22,152 bases of DNA from a virus: positions 1 to 22,152 of IMG/VR virus record IMGVR_UViG_3300040801_002488; one strand, written 5' to 3'. Each line of letters starts with the position of its first letter. The first letter of the stretch is position 1. The notes beneath the pieces were generated by a model. That model ran no database searches. It worked only from the letters and a program-made list of their open reading frames with translations, and was not told the origin of the DNA. A program made the position numbers and the translations under genes. Shown piece by piece: positions 6,929-14,694 of this stretch.

Positions 6929-8476
6929 ATGGAAATAAAATTATTCGGTCTTACTATAGGTAAAAAGAAAAAAGAACATCCTGAGATAGTTACGGATTTT
7001 AATAACGACGGCGCAACAGAGTTCAATCTAACAGGTGGTCCGGAAGCCGGAGGACTTGTTTCTAGTGGATATGATGAAATCCTTAGTAGTATAAAAAATG
7101 AATCCGAACTTATAGGTCTTTATAGAGAATTAGTTTTAATACCTGAAGTAGATCAAGCAATAGAAGAAATTGTTAACGACGCAGTAGTTTATCCGAAATC
7201 AGAAATGTTCCCAGTTTCTTTGAATCTTGATAATATTGATTTTCCTGATAACATCAAAGAAAAAATAATTGAAGAATTTGAAAATGTTTTGGGGTTAATG
7301 AAATTCAGTTATAATGCTGATGATTATTTTAGAGATTGGTATATTGATGGTAGAATATCTTTTTTCTTGAAAGTTAATGAAGGATCCGCTAAAAAGGGAA
7401 TTCAAAAAATAACACAGTTAGATTCAAGATGTGTAAAAAAAGTTCGTGAATATATCAAAAAGAAAGACACTGATGGTGTAGAAAAAGTTTTTGATATTAA
7501 TGAATATTATGTATATATTCCGAAAGAATTTATTCCGGGTGAATTCAAAAACATGGCAATGTCATCATTCAGCATAGATGGTGATTATGTTAAGGGAATA
7601 AAGTTTACTAAAGATTCTATTGTTTATTGTCCATCAGGTCTTTTAGACAAAGATAAACGATTTGTTATATCTCGTCTTCATAAAGCAATAAAACCTGCCA
7701 ATCATCTAAGTCAAGTAGAAGAAGCAATGGTAATTTATAGAATTGCCAGGGCACCATCTAGACGCGCATTTTATGTTGATACCGGCAATCTTCCAAAGAA
7801 TAAAGCAGAAGCATATATTACTGGTTTAATGGGGAAGTTTAAAAATAAACTTTCTTATGATTCTGTTACTGGAAAAATCAAAAGTTCTTCTCATCAAAAA
7901 TCAATTCTTGAAGATTTTTGGCTTCCTAGAAGGGGAGATGGCAAAACTACTCAAATAGAAACATTAGAATCTGGAAATTCTTTTGCAAATGTAACTGAAG
8001 AATTGAGATATTTTAAAGAAAAATTGTATAAAGCCCTGAATGTACCGATCGGAAGACTTGATTCAGATAGTTCGTTTATGTTCGGTAGAGAGGGTGAGAT
8101 TACAAGGGAAGAAGTTAAATTCTCTAAATACATTAATAAACTTAGAAATCATTTTGCTAATAATATATTTTCTCAATTAATTAAAACACAGTTAGTTTTA
8201 AAAAGAATCATTGAAGAATCTGAATGGGAAACTATAGTAGATAATATATTTTATGTATGGGAAGATGATTCTCATTTTAATGAAATGAAACAACTTGAAA
8301 TTCTTGAAAAGAGAATGGAAACTCTTGAAAGGGTTAGTGAATTTGTTAATGTTTATTTTTCAAAAAATTATGTAAGAAAACATATTCTTTTTCAAACTGA
8401 AGAAGAAATTGAAGAGTTAGCAAAAGAAAGGGAAGAAGAATCTAAAGAAGAACCACAAGAAGAAGAGGAAGAATAA
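6929..8476 (+). CDS. 20: Portal protein (gp20)
   Basis: A 515-residue protein forming the dodecameric DNA gate at one capsid vertex, the nucleus for prohead assembly and the terminase docking site. Recognisable T4-portal blocks include LYRELVLIPEVDQAIEEIVNDAVV (about 64-87), YRIARAPSRRAFYVDTGNLP (270-289), LPRRGDG, and PIGRLDSDSSFMFGREGEI with ITREEVKFSKYI in the C-terminal half. The length matches T4 gp20 (524). The protein ends in a very acidic tail (about 25 residues, mostly Glu). The ribosome site is in AGGAGAGAAAGGA. The gene has a terminator just upstream, so expression may depend on partial read-through. Its stop overlaps the next start (TAATG). Confidence 0.95.
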   Translation: MEIKLFGLTIGKKKKEHPEIVTDFNNDGATEFNLTGGPEAGGLVSSGYDEILSSIKNESELIGLYRELVLIPEVDQAIEEIVNDAVVYPKSEMFPVSLNLDNIDFPDNIKEKIIEEFENVLGLMKFSYNADDYFRDWYIDGRISFFLKVNEGSAKKGIQKITQLDSRCVKKVREYIKKKDTDGVEKVFDINEYYVYIPKEFIPGEFKNMAMSSFSIDGDYVKGIKFTKDSIVYCPSGLLDKDKRFVISRLHKAIKPANHLSQVEEAMVIYRIARAPSRRAFYVDTGNLPKNKAEAYITGLMGKFKNKLSYDSVTGKIKSSSHQKSILEDFWLPRRGDGKTTQIETLESGNSFANVTEELRYFKEKLYKALNVPIGRLDSDSSFMFGREGEITREEVKFSKYINKLRNHFANNIFSQLIKTQLVLKRIIEESEWETIVDNIFYVWEDDSHFNEMKQLEILEKRMETLERVSEFVNVYFSKNYVRKHILFQTEEEIEELAKEREEESKEEPQEEEEE

Positions 8477-8643
8477 TGAAAGTTTCTACTGAAGTAACGG
8501 CAGTTCTTAAAAATATAGTAGATAAAAAACCTACTAATGTTGAAGTGAATTTTAATCAAGCAGTAATGAACAAGGTTAAACATTCTATAAATACAATGAG
8601 AGCAGAAATAGGCGCTAATTTAATGAACACTGTAAAAAAATAA
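8476..8643 (+). CDS. Small protein in the gp67 position
   Basis: A 55-residue protein beginning MKVSTEVTAVLKNIV and containing FNQAVMNKVKHSINTMRAEIGANLM, a helical F-x-x-A-V-x-x-K pattern seen in small proteins near the portal of other T4-like phages. T4 encodes the prohead core protein gp67 at this place, but this protein lacks gp67's acidic character, so homology is not claimed. It starts at ATG 8476, overlapping the portal stop (TAATG), which implies translational coupling. It contains a perfect TATAAATA (8586-8593) inside the coding sequence. Confidence 0.65.
   Translation: MKVSTEVTAVLKNIVDKKPTNVEVNFNQAVMNKVKHSINTMRAEIGANLMNTVKK
8586..8593 (+). promoter_or_regulatory. Possible internal late promoter box before the gene 68/21 region
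   Basis: A perfect TATAAATA within the 55-residue small gene, 51 bases before the next start. If active it would transcribe the 92-residue protein and the prohead protease independently of the terminator upstream of the portal. Chance occurrence cannot be excluded. Confidence 0.4.
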
Positions 8644-8644
8644 T

Positions 8645-8923
8645 ATGCAAACTAAAATTGTTCTTATAGATAACTTTCAGCACATTTTGTATAAAAATGA
8701 AAGAACTGGTAAATGGTGCGCTGATATTAATGAAGCAAAGGATTATTTTTATAGATCTGTGATGAATTCAGATGATAAAAAATCCAGAGTAATCCGCAAA
8801 TTTTATTGTGAAAGTACTATTCCATATACTCGCGAGAAGATTCGAGAAATGGTTAATAGAGATAAGGGCAATATAGATACTTTGTATGATGCTATTATAA
8901 ATTCAAAATTACAACAGGAATAA
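8645..8923 (+). CDS. Hypothetical protein in the gp68 position
   Basis: A 92-residue protein that I do not recognise. It starts with a beta-like TKIVLIDNFQHILYKNERTGKW segment, followed by a helical region with Tyr-Phe-Tyr and a basic DDKKSRVIRKFY patch. T4 has the prohead core gene 68 between 67 and 21, so position suggests a head-assembly role, but no sequence match is claimed. The start codon comes one base after the previous stop, and no good ribosome site is visible, so reinitiation is likely. The next gene follows within three bases. Confidence 0.65.
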   Translation: MQTKIVLIDNFQHILYKNERTGKWCADINEAKDYFYRSVMNSDDKKSRVIRKFYCESTIPYTREKIREMVNRDKGNIDTLYDAIINSKLQQE

Positions 8924-8926
8924 AAA

Positions 8927-9643
8927 ATGAATACATTGAAACTCATTTCCGAGATTCAAGAAAATGATTCTGGTCTTACTATACTAGAATCTAAGGAAAA
9001 GGGAGATTTATATATTCAAGGCATTTTTATGCAATCTGAAAAAACTAATAGAAATGGAAGAATATATCCTTCTTCTATTCTAAGAAGAGAAATACAAAAA
9101 TATAATGAAGAATATATAAGTAAAAAACGATCATTAGGTGAATTAAATCATCCACCGTCTCCTTCTGTTGATCCAGAAAGATCAAGCCATTTAATTGTAG
9201 AATTAAAAGAACAAGGAAATGATTTCATTGGTAAAGCCAAAGTTTTAAGTACTCCAGTCGGAATGATTGTACAATCTTTAATTAAAGACGGGGTTCAACT
9301 TGGTGTTTCTTCAAGAGGTTTAGGATCATTAAGAGAAGGTACTGGAGCATATCGAGGTTCTAAAGTTGTTCAAAATGATTTTAAATTTGTAACTGTTGAT
9401 ATAGTTTCTGATCCATCCGCTCCAGATGCCTGGATAAACGGAATATTTGAATCTGTTGATTTTATTATCAAGAATGGTCATGTTTCAACAGTAGATAAAA
9501 AGAAATTACAGAGAGAACGTGACAAGCATCACAAGCAAATTACTGAAGAGTCAAAGAGAACCGCGGATTTATTGAAAAAGGCGCAATCTATTGCTATTAC
9601 TAAATCTTTAATTGATTTTATATCAAATCTTAAAGTGAAATAG
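8927..9643 (+). CDS. 21: Prohead core protease (gp21)
   Basis: A 238-residue serine protease that is packed in the prohead and cleaves scaffold, capsid and core proteins during maturation. The herpes-assemblin-like triad region is visible: His75 in LGELNHPP, Ser128/129 in GVSSRGLG, and an acidic VDIVSDPSAPDAW block (158-169). An N-terminal TNRNGRIYPSSIL substrate-pocket motif is also typical of T4 gp21. It is longer than T4 gp21 (212) owing to a C-terminal basic helix. It lies in the classical 20-(small genes)-21-22-23 order. It probably self-cleaves, but the site is not evident. Confidence 0.93.
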   Translation: MNTLKLISEIQENDSGLTILESKEKGDLYIQGIFMQSEKTNRNGRIYPSSILRREIQKYNEEYISKKRSLGELNHPPSPSVDPERSSHLIVELKEQGNDFIGKAKVLSTPVGMIVQSLIKDGVQLGVSSRGLGSLREGTGAYRGSKVVQNDFKFVTVDIVSDPSAPDAWINGIFESVDFIIKNGHVSTVDKKKLQRERDKHHKQITEESKRTADLLKKAQSIAITKSLIDFISNLKVK

Positions 9644-9671
9644 TAAAAAATTTGTAGTAATTTTTCAAAAG

Positions 9672-9679
9672 TATAAATA
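9672..9679 (+). promoter_or_regulatory. T4-type late promoter before scaffold and capsid genes
   Basis: A perfect TATAAATA in the 69-base gap between genes 21 and 22, in the context AAAGTATAAATAA that also surrounds the sheath promoter. The leader runs about 30 bases to AAGGAG. It probably supplies both scaffold and major capsid mRNA, since no other promoter lies before gene 23. Confidence 0.8.
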
Positions 9680-9712
9680 ATAGTAATAAAATAATATTTC
9701 AAGGAGTAAAAC

Positions 9713-10624
9713 ATGGCTGGATTAGTCGATACAATAAGAAAAGTTTTAGATGAAAAACTTGAGGCTTCTAAAAATCAACTTTCTGAAGAAGTGACTGAAG
9801 AAGTGACTGAAGAAAAACTTGATGAAGTAAAAAAGAAAGACGATGAAAAAGTAGATGAAGAAGAGGATATGGATGATGAAGATGAGGAAGATGAAGACGA
9901 TGATGATGAAAAAGACGACAAGAAAGACGACAAGAAAAAAGTGGATGTGAAAGAAGCCTTAGAAAAGATTTTTGCTAAGGTTGAAATTGCTGAAGAAGTT
10001 AAAGAAGAACTTTCTACTCTTTTTTCTGCCGCTGTTTCTGAAAAAGTTGAAGTTATAAAAGAAGAACTTGCTGAACAAAATACAAAGCAAGTTGAAGAAT
10101 TTATTTCCGCACAAGAAGAAAATATAGATAAATATATTTCTTATGTTGCCGAAGAATGGCTAGAAGAAAATAAAATTGAAGTAGAAGCCGGAATTAAGGT
10201 TGAAATCGCTGATAATCTTATTAGTGGACTGAAAACTCTTTTTGAAGACAACTATGTTGAAATTCCGGAAGAAAAACTTGATTTGATAGAAGAAGCAGAA
10301 AATTCCATTGATCAGTTAATCTCATCTCTTGATGAAGTTAAAAAAGAAAATATGGAACTTCAGATTCAACTTGACAAAATGAAAGCCGAAAACATCGTAA
10401 ATGAATTAACAAGTGAAATGACTGAGACTCAAAAAGAAAAATTGAATTCTCTAATTGATAGTATTGATTACGAATGCGATGAATCTTATACAAATAAAGT
10501 CCAGATAGTTATCGAAAATTACTTCAAGAAAACTGAAGAAAAAGAAGATGAAAATCTGGAAGAGAAAAAAATTCAGGTGAATGATAATATTTCTCAATAC
10601 GCAGAATTTTTAAGCAAAAAATAA
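9713..10624 (+). CDS. 22: Prohead scaffold protein (gp22)
   Basis: A 303-residue internal scaffold around which the capsid assembles and which the gp21 protease then destroys. The composition is diagnostic: very rich in Glu, Lys and Asp, no cysteine except one near the C-terminus, helical throughout, with many L/I-x-E sites suited to the T4 prohead protease. Residues about 25-80 form an extreme acidic/lysine low-complexity tract. At DNA level this tract contains 12-base tandem repeats (9785-9814 and 9911-9934). The C-terminal part has coiled-coil character (SSLDEVKKENMELQIQLDKM). It sits directly before the capsid gene and behind the late promoter at 9672. Confidence 0.88.
   Translation: MAGLVDTIRKVLDEKLEASKNQLSEEVTEEVTEEKLDEVKKKDDEKVDEEEDMDDEDEEDEDDDDEKDDKKDDKKKVDVKEALEKIFAKVEIAEEVKEELSTLFSAAVSEKVEVIKEELAEQNTKQVEEFISAQEENIDKYISYVAEEWLEENKIEVEAGIKVEIADNLISGLKTLFEDNYVEIPEEKLDLIEEAENSIDQLISSLDEVKKENMELQIQLDKMKAENIVNELTSEMTETQKEKLNSLIDSIDYECDESYTNKVQIVIENYFKKTEEKEDENLEEKKIQVNDNISQYAEFLSKK
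9785..9814 (+). repeat. 12-base tandem repeat in scaffold gene
   Basis: The unit GAAGAAGTGACT occurs two and a half times without mismatch and encodes EEVTEEVTEE. It is a low-complexity expansion of the acidic scaffold region. Confidence 0.85.
9911..9934 (+). repeat. Second 12-base tandem repeat in scaffold gene
   Basis: Two exact copies of AAAGACGACAAG, encoding KDDKKDDK, at the end of the acidic tract. Confidence 0.85.
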
Positions 10625-10652
10625 TTACTAATAATAAAACAGGAGTAAATAA

Positions 10653-11942
10653 ATGTCTGTAAATACAAGTCAAGTTGATGTTCAACAACTTACAGAAAAA
10701 TGGGAACAAATCATCGAGCACAAAGATGAAGCCCCGATTCAAGATACTTACCGAAAGAAAGTAACAATGAGACTTCTTGAAAATCAAGAAGCCGCTATGT
10801 TGCAAGAAAATCCAACAAACGTTGCTGGTGGTGTATCAAACTGGAATCCAGTATTGATTTCTATGATCAGAAGAAATGCACCTAAAATGATTGCTTTTGA
10901 TATGTTTGGTGTACAGCCAATGATGGGACCCACTGGTCTTATCTTTGCTCTTCGCTCACGTTACGTGGATACTGATAAAGATCAAGCAGGTCCTGAAGCA
11001 TTCTTTGATGAGGCTAAATCTGGGCATTCTGGTGCACGTGATGATCTTACTACTATCTACGGAGATCCAACCTGGGCAGGTAAAGGTACACCTGATGGTA
11101 CAGTAACAGATCCTACCGATGCCAACTATGGTTACGGTACAGGAATGACAACTGCTAACGCTGAAAAACTTGGTTCAGATAATGTCTGGAATGAAATGGC
11201 ATTTTCTATCGAACAAAGTTCTGTTGAAGCAACTTCCCGTGGTTTGAGAGCAACATGGTCAACTGAATTAACTCAAGATCTTAAAGCAATTCATGGTCTT
11301 GATGCCGCTGATGAAATGACTAACATTTTGTCAACTGAAATTCTTTCTGAAATCAACCGTGAAATGGTAAGGCGTGCTTATGTACTTGCTAAGCCAGGCG
11401 CTCAAACTGGAACATCTGTTGCTGGTACATATGATCTTGATGTAGACTCCAACGGTAGATGGTCTGTTGAAAGATTTAAAGGTTTACTGTTCCAAGTTGA
11501 GAAAGAAGCAAATACAATCGCGCTTCAAACTCGTCGTGGTAAAGGTAACTTCTTAGTGGTTTCTGCTAATATTGCATCCGCTATGGCAATGACTGGTCTT
11601 TTAGATACAGGAAGAGCCGCTGATTATCTTTCTCCTAATCTTGTAGATCCTACTGGTATGACTTATATCGGTATGCTGAACGGCCGTACTAAAGTATTCA
11701 TTGATCCTTATACAACTATTGATTCAATTCTTGTAGGTTTCAAAGGCGCTAATCAGTATGACTGTGGTGCTTTCTACTGTCCTTATGTACCGCTTACTCT
11801 TTACAGAGCAACTACAGAAGACGGTTTCCAACCGAGAATTGGTTTCAAGACTCGTTACGGATTTAAAAATCATCCATTTGTTTCCGATGCTGTAAGTTCT
11901 AATCCTTACTTCAGAATCTTTAAGGTGACAAATCTGGGTTAA
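10653..11942 (+). CDS. 23: Major capsid protein (gp23)
   Basis: A 429-residue HK97-fold capsid protein. The conserved start of the mature region is clear: NWNPVLISMIRRNAPKMIAFD followed by GVQPMMGPTGLIFALRSRY. The C-terminal block (GYGFKNHPFVSDAVSSNPYFRIFKVTNLG-like ending) is also typical of T4 gp23. A gp21-type cleavage site (L-x-E) lies at LQE, residues 50-52, so the first 52 residues are probably the removed propeptide; LLE at 41-43 is an alternative. The protein is shorter than T4 gp23 (521), as in other compact relatives. It has a strong AGGAG site identical in context to gene 19, and is followed by a terminator. No gp24 vertex paralogue is in the window. Confidence 0.96.
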   Translation: MSVNTSQVDVQQLTEKWEQIIEHKDEAPIQDTYRKKVTMRLLENQEAAMLQENPTNVAGGVSNWNPVLISMIRRNAPKMIAFDMFGVQPMMGPTGLIFALRSRYVDTDKDQAGPEAFFDEAKSGHSGARDDLTTIYGDPTWAGKGTPDGTVTDPTDANYGYGTGMTTANAEKLGSDNVWNEMAFSIEQSSVEATSRGLRATWSTELTQDLKAIHGLDAADEMTNILSTEILSEINREMVRRAYVLAKPGAQTGTSVAGTYDLDVDSNGRWSVERFKGLLFQVEKEANTIALQTRRGKGNFLVVSANIASAMAMTGLLDTGRAADYLSPNLVDPTGMTYIGMLNGRTKVFIDPYTTIDSILVGFKGANQYDCGAFYCPYVPLTLYRATTEDGFQPRIGFKTRYGFKNHPFVSDAVSSNPYFRIFKVTNLG

Positions 11943-11981
11943 TAATCCACAATGTAGTGTTATTATGAATCTCTCCTCCTT

Positions 11982-12018
11982 AAGGGTGGTACTTTCGGGT
12001 ATCACCCTTTTTCTATTT
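11982..12018 (+). terminator. Intrinsic terminator after major capsid gene
   Basis: An 11-base-pair stem (11982-11992 with 11999-12009, one G-T pair) around loop TTTCGG, followed by TTTTTCTATTT. It closes the late structural transcript. Confidence 0.92.
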
Positions 12019-12041
12019 GTATCAAATAATCCAAAAAAGTA

Positions 12042-12070
12042 TTGACTTTTGATTTTTTTACTGTTATAAT
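12042..12070 (+). promoter_or_regulatory. Sigma70-type promoter for recombination/late-sigma genes
   Basis: TTGACT (12042-12047), 17-base spacer, TATAAT (12065-12070) with an extended TG (TGTTATAAT). It lies just after the capsid terminator and starts the tube-like gene, uvsY, uvsW, 55, 47 and 46 series, none of which shows another clear promoter. Confidence 0.87.
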
Positions 12071-12113
12071 TAATAAAGAATGAAACATCAATATACTTTA
12101 ACAGAGGTAAACA

Positions 12114-12635
12114 ATGCGTACTGAACAAGACAATATTAATATTTTAGCGGATAACAATTTTCATTTTGAAATATTAAATATGCCGTATGTTTCTTATATG
12201 TCACAAACATTTGAACTTCCTGGGGTGCAGTTAGGATTAGCCATTCGTCCTACTCCAGTTGTTGATCAGAGGGTGCCGGGTGATAAAATAGATTTTGATA
12301 ATCTTAATATTGAATTTCTAGTTGATGAAGATCTGAGAAATTATTTAGAGGTGTGGAAGTGGATAATGTATCTTGGTGCACCAAGAAGTACTATGCAATA
12401 TAAGAATCTTGTAGAACAAAAATCTCCATATACCCGAGAATCTGATATATCTTTGAATATAACTTCTAATAAATTTAACATAAAAGAAACTATAACTTTT
12501 TATGGTTGTTTTCCTGTAGCACTTTCGGGAATATTATTCAATTCTGCTAATACTCAAATTGAGCATCCCACAGCAACCGCATCATTTGCTTATACATTAT
12601 ATACTTTTAAATCTGACGACACTTTTACAGCATAG
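12114..12635 (+). CDS. Tail-tube-fold structural protein, candidate tail completion protein (gp3 position)
   Basis: A 173-residue protein with features of the tube-protein superfamily: an N-terminal FHFEILNMPYVSYMSQTFELPGVQLG (compare the LP-turn of gp19), a middle RVPGDKIDFDNLNIEFLVDEDL and a C-terminal ASFAYTLYTF strand. It is not a simple duplicate of the gene 19 product. In compact T4-like phages the slot between 23 and uvsY usually holds gene 3, the tail completion/sheath-stabilising protein (T4 gp3 is of similar length), so gp3 is favoured by position; a gp54-like tube initiator is the alternative. AGAGGT lies five bases before ATG. It is unusual in being read from a sigma70-type promoter with recombination genes. 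Confidence 0.6.
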   Translation: MRTEQDNINILADNNFHFEILNMPYVSYMSQTFELPGVQLGLAIRPTPVVDQRVPGDKIDFDNLNIEFLVDEDLRNYLEVWKWIMYLGAPRSTMQYKNLVEQKSPYTRESDISLNITSNKFNIKETITFYGCFPVALSGILFNSANTQIEHPTATASFAYTLYTFKSDDTFTA

Positions 12636-12647
12636 AAATAGACATTA

Positions 12648-13088
12648 ATGACTCATAAAAGATTAGAGCAATTACATAAAGAGGCAGAGGAAGATCTGAA
12701 AATTGATAGAACAGATCTTGTGGGCGAATCAGTAAGAACACCACTTATTCAAAATAAGTGGTTAAGAAAATTGTATGAAGCAAAGGATAGAATAGTAGCA
12801 TTAGAATTTGAAAAGAAAAAGATTCACAAACAAAACTGGTTATATTATTCCGGAAAAGCACCTGATGAAGTATATGAAAAAAGAGGAACATTCGGACACA
12901 GAGTTTTAAAAGGTGATCTTTCTATTTTTCTTGAAGCAGATGAAGAAATGAATAAAATTGATATGAAAATTCATTTTGCTAATTCCGAGATTGATAGAAT
13001 CAAACAAGCATTAGATGAATGTAATAGAAGAAGTTTTCACATTAATAATGCTCTAAAAGCACTAAAATTTCTAAATGGAGAAATCTGA
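12648..13088 (+). CDS. uvsY: Recombination mediator UvsY
   Basis: A 146-residue protein expected to load the UvsX recombinase onto gp32-coated single-stranded DNA. It aligns by eye with T4 UvsY (137): an N-terminal helix with RLEQLHKEAEEDL, the KWLRKL motif (about 37-42), a helix with VALEFEKKKIHKQ, the signature YYSGKAPDEVYE (66-77), and LEADEEMNKIDMK (95-107) matching T4's LSADKDVLKVD. It follows the tube-like gene by 12 bases with only a weak ribosome site. UvsX and gp32 are not in the window. Confidence 0.9.
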   Translation: MTHKRLEQLHKEAEEDLKIDRTDLVGESVRTPLIQNKWLRKLYEAKDRIVALEFEKKKIHKQNWLYYSGKAPDEVYEKRGTFGHRVLKGDLSIFLEADEEMNKIDMKIHFANSEIDRIKQALDECNRRSFHINNALKALKFLNGEI

Positions 13089-13137
13089 CATTTGATTAGT
13101 CAAGTGCTGTGTTAATTAATTTAAAGGAGAGATTTTT

Positions 13138-14694
13138 TTGGAAGATATTTTTGTTACTAAAGTGAATGCAGTATATATCCAAATTGGTGCAAAAGACAAT
13201 GGAATACTACGGGAGATATCTGAATTTTTTACATTTGAAGTCCCTGGTGCTAAATTTTCACCACGTGTTAGAAACAATATGTGGGATGGAAAGATTAGAC
13301 TTTTTAAGTTAATAGATCAGACATTATATATTGGTCTTTATGAAATTCTGAAGAAATTTGCTGAAGAAAGGGAATATACAATAAAAGAATTCGATGAAAT
13401 TCTCCCCTCAGAAAATGTTACTTTTGATGAATACAAAACATTCATGAATTCTTTAAATGTTCATAGCAAAGGTAATAAGATCACCCCTTATGATTATCAA
13501 GAGAAAACAGTATTCACTTGTTTAAAATCACCAGTATCTACAGTAGTATCTCCCACCTCATCAGGGAAATCACTGATTATATATTCACTTGTTAGATGGC
13601 ATCTTCAGTCTAATAAGAAGATAATAATTGTGGTACCTAATGTTCAGTTAGTTACACAGTTATTTGAAGATTTCGGTGATTATTCTTCAGAAATTGATTG
13701 GAATGTTTCCAAATTTTGTCATAAAATTTATTCTGGTCAAGAAAAGAATTCTGATAAATTGGTAACTATCACTACCTGGCAATCAATGCAGAAATTGCCA
13801 GCAAGTTATTTCAAAAAATTTGATGTTCTCATGGTTGATGAATGTCATCTTGCCGCGGCAAATCAATTACAAAAAATCGGTCAGAATTGCTCTAATGCTT
13901 TTGTTCGCCATGGTTTTACCGGTACACTTCAAGAAACAAAATGCCACAAACTTACAATTCTTGGATTGTTAGGTCCTGAAAGAAATCTAGTAAGTACAAA
14001 ACAACTTATGGACGGAGGTTATGTCACTCCTCTTAAAATAAAGTGTGTTGTATTGAAGTATAACAAAGATGATGTTAAAAAACTTAGATCTTTAACAGTG
14101 GCCGCAAAAAAAGAAAAGTCTCAAACAGTTGACGGTAAAAAAAGAAAGGGAAATGCGTATGCGGATGAAATGAATTTCATTTGTTCTCATAAAGAAAGAA
14201 TGAAGTTTTTGATTCAACTTTGTGAAGTAACCAAAGGAAATACTTTAGTTTTATTTCAGTATGTAGAGAAACATGGCCATATTATTCATAAAGAGTTGTT
14301 GACAAATTCTCAAAAGAGTGTATACTATATACATGGGAATATAGATGTTAAAGAAAGAGAAAAAATAGTCAACATAATGGAGAAACGTAATGATGTGGTT
14401 GTAGTAGCATCATATGGAGTATTTTCTACTGGAATCAATGTCAAGAATATAGAAAATATTATTATTGCTTCTCCGATGAAATCAGAGATAAAAATTTTAC
14501 AATCTATAGGGAGGGGATTGAGATTAAACAAAGGAAAGAAGAAAGTTACATTATATGATATAGTAGACGATATTACACACATTACTCCTAAAAGAAAGTT
14601 TCCTAACTATGTTATTAGACATTTTTGGGACAGATTCAAAATCTATAAAAAACAGAAGTTTGATTTAAAAGTTTACGAGAGGCCCCTTAAATGA
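13138..14694 (+). CDS. uvsW: UvsW-type DNA helicase
   Basis: A 518-residue superfamily 2 helicase; T4 UvsW unwinds R-loops and branched DNA and helps switch from origin- to recombination-dependent replication. The N-terminal UvsW domain is present (FFTFEVPGAKFSPRVRNNMWDGKIRLF, about 30-56). Helicase motifs follow: I PTSSGKS (139-145), II DECH (234-237), III TGT region (259-263), V YGVFSTGINVKN (426-437) and VI QSIGRGLRLNKG (455-466). The start is TTG 13138 with AGGAG (13125-13129) and an 8-base spacer; translation from it gives the full conserved N-terminus, and the next in-frame ATG would remove most of it. The end overlaps gene 55 (ATGA). Confidence 0.95.
   Translation: MEDIFVTKVNAVYIQIGAKDNGILREISEFFTFEVPGAKFSPRVRNNMWDGKIRLFKLIDQTLYIGLYEILKKFAEEREYTIKEFDEILPSENVTFDEYKTFMNSLNVHSKGNKITPYDYQEKTVFTCLKSPVSTVVSPTSSGKSLIIYSLVRWHLQSNKKIIIVVPNVQLVTQLFEDFGDYSSEIDWNVSKFCHKIYSGQEKNSDKLVTITTWQSMQKLPASYFKKFDVLMVDECHLAAANQLQKIGQNCSNAFVRHGFTGTLQETKCHKLTILGLLGPERNLVSTKQLMDGGYVTPLKIKCVVLKYNKDDVKKLRSLTVAAKKEKSQTVDGKKRKGNAYADEMNFICSHKERMKFLIQLCEVTKGNTLVLFQYVEKHGHIIHKELLTNSQKSVYYIHGNIDVKEREKIVNIMEKRNDVVVVASYGVFSTGINVKNIENIIIASPMKSEIKILQSIGRGLRLNKGKKKVTLYDIVDDITHITPKRKFPNYVIRHFWDRFKIYKKQKFDLKVYERPLK

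Noticed and set aside
11965-12045. A 26-codon open frame after the capsid gene (MNLSSLRVVLSG...)
   Set aside because: It runs through the terminator hairpin and the next promoter, has no ribosome site, and its hydrophobic look comes from T-rich DNA.
11724-12128. A 134-codon minus-strand open frame across the capsid end and intergenic region
   Set aside because: Mostly antisense to the clear capsid gene; it crosses a terminator and promoter and its product has no recognisable features.
13090-13120. Possible promoter before uvsW (TTGATT...TAATTA)
   Set aside because: Spacer of about 15 bases and poor boxes compared with the other promoters here.
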